Origin: a virus
Direction: 5' to 3' (one strand)
Virus record (IMG/VR): IMGVR_UViG_3300025141_000902
Coordinates: 1-21,653 of that record
Length of the DNA: 21,653 bases
The position numbers were made by a program, and so were the translations under genes. The first letter of the stretch is position 1. Every line of letters starts with the position of its first letter. Shown piece by piece: positions 19,305-21,653 of the stretch. The notes under the pieces were generated by a model, which made no database searches, had not been told where the DNA came from, and saw only the letters and a program-made list of their open reading frames with translations.

Positions 19305-19367
19305 GATTAAAAACTGGTCAAGAACTAGATACAATTAATGTAGTCGCTTAAATTTATGTAACTACAG

Positions 19368-19736
19368 ATGAAGTATCTCTTTCTATTATTGCTTATCCCT
19401 TCACCTGTATTGGCCCAATATGTTGCCCCAACATTTTCAACGGGCACGATGACACAAACTGTGACAGCAACTCAGACTATAACTGAAACAATTGCTATTG
19501 AGAGGGTTGGAGGAGCATTGACCACCTGGAATGGTGACAACATTAAAGCGGTGGATGCTAATGGCGCTGCTGCAGCTGTTGGAGCAACAGGAACCGTTTA
19601 TCAAATCGTAGATACAGCACTACCATGGCAATTAGATACTTTGACAAGAGCAGCGGGAGTGATAGAGACAGAAGACATCTCACGCACCATAGAAACAGAC
19701 ACGGTTACAAATACATTATCGGTGTTTGCTCAATAG
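19368..19736 (+). CDS. Small exported Thr-rich protein, probable virion/envelope component (122 aa)
   Basis: A signal peptide (MKYLFLLLLIPSPVLAQ, cleavage after VLA or AQ) is followed by Thr/Val-rich repeats (TGTMTQTVTATQTITETI) and GGALTTWNGDNIKAVDANGA. Low-complexity TQTxT sequence of this kind is seen in small cyanophage structural proteins. Its last 112 bases overlap the next gene in another frame. It diverges from the holin-like gene across a 63-base gap holding an inverted TGTAGT/ACTACA pair. Function is inferred from composition only. Confidence 0.65.
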   Translation: MKYLFLLLLIPSPVLAQYVAPTFSTGTMTQTVTATQTITETIAIERVGGALTTWNGDNIKAVDANGAAAAVGATGTVYQIVDTALPWQLDTLTRAAGVIETEDISRTIETDTVTNTLSVFAQ

Positions 19737-20191
19737 TATTAGCACTTGTTGCCCCAGTTAGGGCAGAAGATAGTACATCTGTAAGCGCTAATCCACAGGC
19801 AGCAATCTCAGGATCAGTGGCTAACCAGGCTGTACAAATTAACCAAGGTTCACTGAGCACACAGTCATTCGCTACTGGACATTATTGTAATGGCTCTGTT
19901 ATCAGCTTTACCCCTTACTTAATGCGTACCGAAAGTATGGCATCTAGCTTTAGCAGTAGTAATAACTTCGGAGCACAGGTGAGTTTATCTATGCCCCTGG
20001 ACGGTGGCTCAGTAGAGATGTGTAAGGCGCTTGCTAGAAGGAAGCTTGAAAAAGAGCGATTGGACTATGAGCTAGTCCGTGTTAAGGAATGCATTAACAT
20101 CTATAAGCAAGGATTTGCCTTTCACCCTGATTCGACTTTTGCTGTCATCTGTGCAGATGTAATTCCACTAGCGAACGCGCCTACTCCTTAG
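19625..20191 (+). CDS. Small exported cyanophage-type protein (188 aa)
   Basis: The frame has no ATG, GTG or TTG after 19625 before its signal segment, so the gene must start inside the 19368 gene. Residues 1-29 are basic (DKSSGSDRDRRHLTHHRNRH), then a hydrophobic segment (KYIIGVCSIVLALVAPVRA) with likely cleavage before EDS. The mature part has NQAVQINQGSLSTQSFATGH, two Cys pairs (C at GHYCNG, VEMCKAL, VKECINI and AVICADV) and a central helix (ARRKLEKERLDYELVRVKE). A family with the NQxVQxNQGS signature is common in T4-like and other cyanophages and is thought to be virion-associated. The end overlaps the convergent 20181 gene by 11 nt. Confidence 0.65.
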   Translation: MAIRYFDKSSGSDRDRRHLTHHRNRHGYKYIIGVCSIVLALVAPVRAEDSTSVSANPQAAISGSVANQAVQINQGSLSTQSFATGHYCNGSVISFTPYLMRTESMASSFSSSNNFGAQVSLSMPLDGGSVEMCKALARRKLEKERLDYELVRVKECINIYKQGFAFHPDSTFAVICADVIPLANAPTP

Positions 20192-20690
20192 CAATTGCTT
20201 TCCTTTTATTCTCCAACCGTTGCCTGGACCAGGTAGGCAGGGTCTTGCCCTTAGCTTTGGCGATTTTCTTCAGCACAGTTTTGATGACTGGATTAAGTAT
20301 CTTGACCACCTGTTTGAACATCGCAGTTGCCGCAAGGGTTCCACCCACTGATGCAACGGCAGCGATACTGGCGGTAGTGCCTGCTGTTACAAGGATCTCC
20401 TTAGGCGGCACTGGTATTTCAATACCTACTACAGGCACTTGAATTGTATTGAAGATGCCTTCAGGTAAATCTATCGGCGGCGCTTTAACTGGAGCCGGGG
20501 TGTTCAACTCCTTCTCCTCTTCAGGCTCCTCTTTCTCCTTAGTTCTAGTCGGAGCTACATCAGGCACGTCTTCACGATAAACAGGAATAGGCACCCACGT
20601 CGGTGGTGTGAAGTTAGGTAGCTTCAGATCGATACTAGGCACTCGTAAGTCTGTTGGTGCAGGTATTGGTATAGGTACTAGGGGTATCAT
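20181..20690 (-). CDS. Proline-rich virion-like protein (169 aa)
   Basis: The first 95 residues are Pro/Val-rich extended repeats (IPLVPIPIPAPTDLRVPSID, then PPTWVPIPVYREDVPDV) with a charged insert (TRTKEKEEPEEEKEL). From about 102 there is an Ala/Gly/Val helix (TAGTTASIAAVASVGGTLAA), and the basic end reads KKIAKAKGKTLPTWSRQRLE. The Pro-rich head, Ala/Gly helix and PTWSRQRLE-type end form a layout I associate with small cyanophage particle proteins. Its role is unknown. It converges on the 19625 gene and diverges from the peptidase gene across a 29-base gap. Confidence 0.65.
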   Translation of the reverse strand: MIPLVPIPIPAPTDLRVPSIDLKLPNFTPPTWVPIPVYREDVPDVAPTRTKEKEEPEEEKELNTPAPVKAPPIDLPEGIFNTIQVPVVGIEIPVPPKEILVTAGTTASIAAVASVGGTLAATAMFKQVVKILNPVIKTVLKKIAKAKGKTLPTWSRQRLENKRKAIAKE

Positions 20691-20719
20691 TTATCTATTA
20701 GAATATCTATAGTCATTTT

Positions 20720-21433
20720 ATGAAAAATATGAGTAATCTTTCGGTGTCAGAATTTCGTAATTTCTTTAAATACTACGCTGATTTACCACATCAGCAAGAT
20801 GCAATTGGCATTTTGTTTGATGATTTACCACTTTCATTGAAAGATGAAGAACATCCTTGGGTTAAGCGGTATAGGACTACACCTGAGAAGAGTGTTGCTG
20901 ATAATCCTTTGTCTGTCCCATATTTTTCACAGAGGGATAACCTAAGCGGTACTGGTTACCGTGAGTGTTTCAGTAGTTCATGTGCAATGGTTGCTAACTA
21001 TTGGTTGCCTGAAGTAATTACAACTGATGACCAATATAACGACATCCGTTCACAGTATGGAGATAGCACCGATGCACAAGCACAGGTGCGAGCCTTACGT
21101 TCCCTTGGGCTGAACGCAGATTTCATTAGCAACGGAACAATTGCAGGATTGAAGCAACAGATTGACGAGGGTTACCCGACCCCTGTGGGCTGGTTGCACC
21201 ACGGGCGGCCAGACAATCCTACGGGCAACGGACATTATGCCGTTGTCATCGGCTATGACGACGATGGCTTTATTCTGAATGATCCATACGGCGAATGTAA
21301 TCTATTTATTGGCGAATACAATATATCAAAAGATGGATCCAACGTTCATTACAGCTATGGGCTGTGGGTTAAACGCTGGATTGTTGAGGGTGATGGCAGT
21401 GGCTGGATGGTAAAAATCAGCGCTGAGAGATAA
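20720..21433 (+). CDS. C39-like cysteine peptidase, probable phage lysin
   Basis: 237 residues. The N-terminal 60 (EFRNFFKYYADLPHQQDAIG, ILFDDLPLSL) resemble the helical segment found in front of phage lysozymes and peptidases. From residue 67 there is a peptidase_C39-like domain: PYFSQRDN (67-74), catalytic C83 in ECFSSSCAM (82-90), GHYAVVIGYDDDGFILNDPY (171-190) with H172 and D188. The Cys-His-Asp order is complete. It probably cuts peptide cross-links of the host wall, either as endolysin or as a virion entry enzyme. A holin-like gene lies nearby at 19062. Confidence 0.8.
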   Translation: MKNMSNLSVSEFRNFFKYYADLPHQQDAIGILFDDLPLSLKDEEHPWVKRYRTTPEKSVADNPLSVPYFSQRDNLSGTGYRECFSSSCAMVANYWLPEVITTDDQYNDIRSQYGDSTDAQAQVRALRSLGLNADFISNGTIAGLKQQIDEGYPTPVGWLHHGRPDNPTGNGHYAVVIGYDDDGFILNDPYGECNLFIGEYNISKDGSNVHYSYGLWVKRWIVEGDGSGWMVKISAER

Positions 21434-21450
21434 AAGATATTACTTATATT

Positions 21451-21610
21451 TTAACTGTTTTCGAGTGCTTCAACTTTTGCTTCTAGGGTTTCGATCTTTG
21501 TGATTGCTTCTTGAAGTGCTGCTGTTAGCACTGGGACAAGTTTTGCATAATCTAGCGTTAGAGTCTCGTCACTATTGATGCCAACTACTTCAGGTATAAG
21601 TATTAGACAT
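21451..21610 (-). pseudogene. Frameshifted tail-fibre chaperone-like C-terminal fragment
   Basis: Leftward, ATG at 21608-21610 gives MSNTYT and then TGA. One base over, the frame reads PEVVGINSDETLTLDYAKL, then VPVLTAALQEAITKIETLEA and ends LENS. The pattern of a VVG strand, a DYAKLVPVL helix and a coiled coil is like the end of tail-fibre intramolecular chaperones (S74 peptidase type). A one-base shift at codon 5-6 is needed to join them. The S74-like frame itself has a TAA just upstream and no start. Confidence 0.55.
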
Positions 21611-21627
21611 AATTAATTAGTGTTTGT

Positions 21628-21653
21628 TTTAAAAAAGCCCCGCGTTGCCACGG
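21628..21653 (-). terminator. Partial leftward terminator at the right edge
   Basis: Read leftward, the end is CCGTGGCAACGCGGGG followed by CTTTTTT. CCCCG/CGGGG would make the stem if two or so more C lie outside the window. It would end a leftward gene beyond the edge. Confidence 0.6.

Noticed and set aside
1-21653. CRISPR arrays, tRNA genes, rRNA and insertion sequences
   Set aside because: No regular short repeat-spacer array, cloverleaf or transposase was seen on either strand by eye.

Overview
The window looks like part of the genome of a tailed cyanophage, most likely one that infects marine picocyanobacteria (Synechococcus/Prochlorococcus type). The reasons are: many short, tightly packed genes, often with 1-26 nt overlaps; a phage replication set (ssDNA-binding candidates, PD-(D/E)XK nuclease, primase-helicase, family A DNA polymerase split into exonuclease and polymerase genes); nucleotide-metabolism genes (ribonucleotide reductase beta, ThyX); and strongly cyanobacterial features (a glutamine riboswitch of the downstream-peptide class with its short peptide gene, and an NblA-like protein). 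A tyrosine recombinase suggests that the phage can integrate. No capsid, portal, terminase or RNA polymerase gene is visible here, so the virion type cannot be decided.

Layout. 1-2074 (+): nucleotide metabolism and a first putative ssDNA-binding protein, closed by a terminator. 2089-7758 (+): early/replication genes, namely an ArdA-like protein, a second ssDNA-binding candidate behind an inverted repeat, a small acidic-tailed protein, a nuclease, a primase-helicase, two small proteins and a degenerate HNH protein. 7794-9563 (+): hypothetical proteins and a Dam-like protein without its catalytic motif. 9540-9968 (-): a DUF3310 (T7 gp1.7-like) gene lying opposite to its neighbours. 10029-12539 (+): a deaminase-like protein without zinc ligands, then the split DNA polymerase with a 48-residue ORF between its halves. 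12544-13079 (+): a small membrane protein and a small acidic protein.

13066-15490 is the regulatory centre. It holds a leftward Ala/Pro-rich protein, a degenerate glutamine-riboswitch-like element followed by a start-less copy of the end of the 12738 gene, two further genes, then an intact glutamine riboswitch, a 48-residue peptide gene and a terminator. 15602-15988 (+) is a small exported beta-barrel-like protein with its own terminator. 16038-19304 (-) holds small proteins: two short membrane/coiled-coil proteins, the NblA-like protein, an HNH endonuclease, the integrase with an attP-like array upstream, and a holin-like protein. 19368-21433 carries small virion/envelope-type proteins and a C39-like cysteine peptidase (probable lysin). 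The right edge has a frameshifted tail-fibre-chaperone-like fragment and part of a terminator.

Working picture (inference): the phage makes nucleotides and replicates with its own enzymes. It may tie part of its programme to host nitrogen status, through the glutamine riboswitch and peptide and through an NblA-like adaptor that could release amino acids from phycobilisomes. It lyses with the peptidase and small membrane proteins, and may integrate through the recombinase. Several proteins keep an enzyme fold but have lost its catalytic residues.
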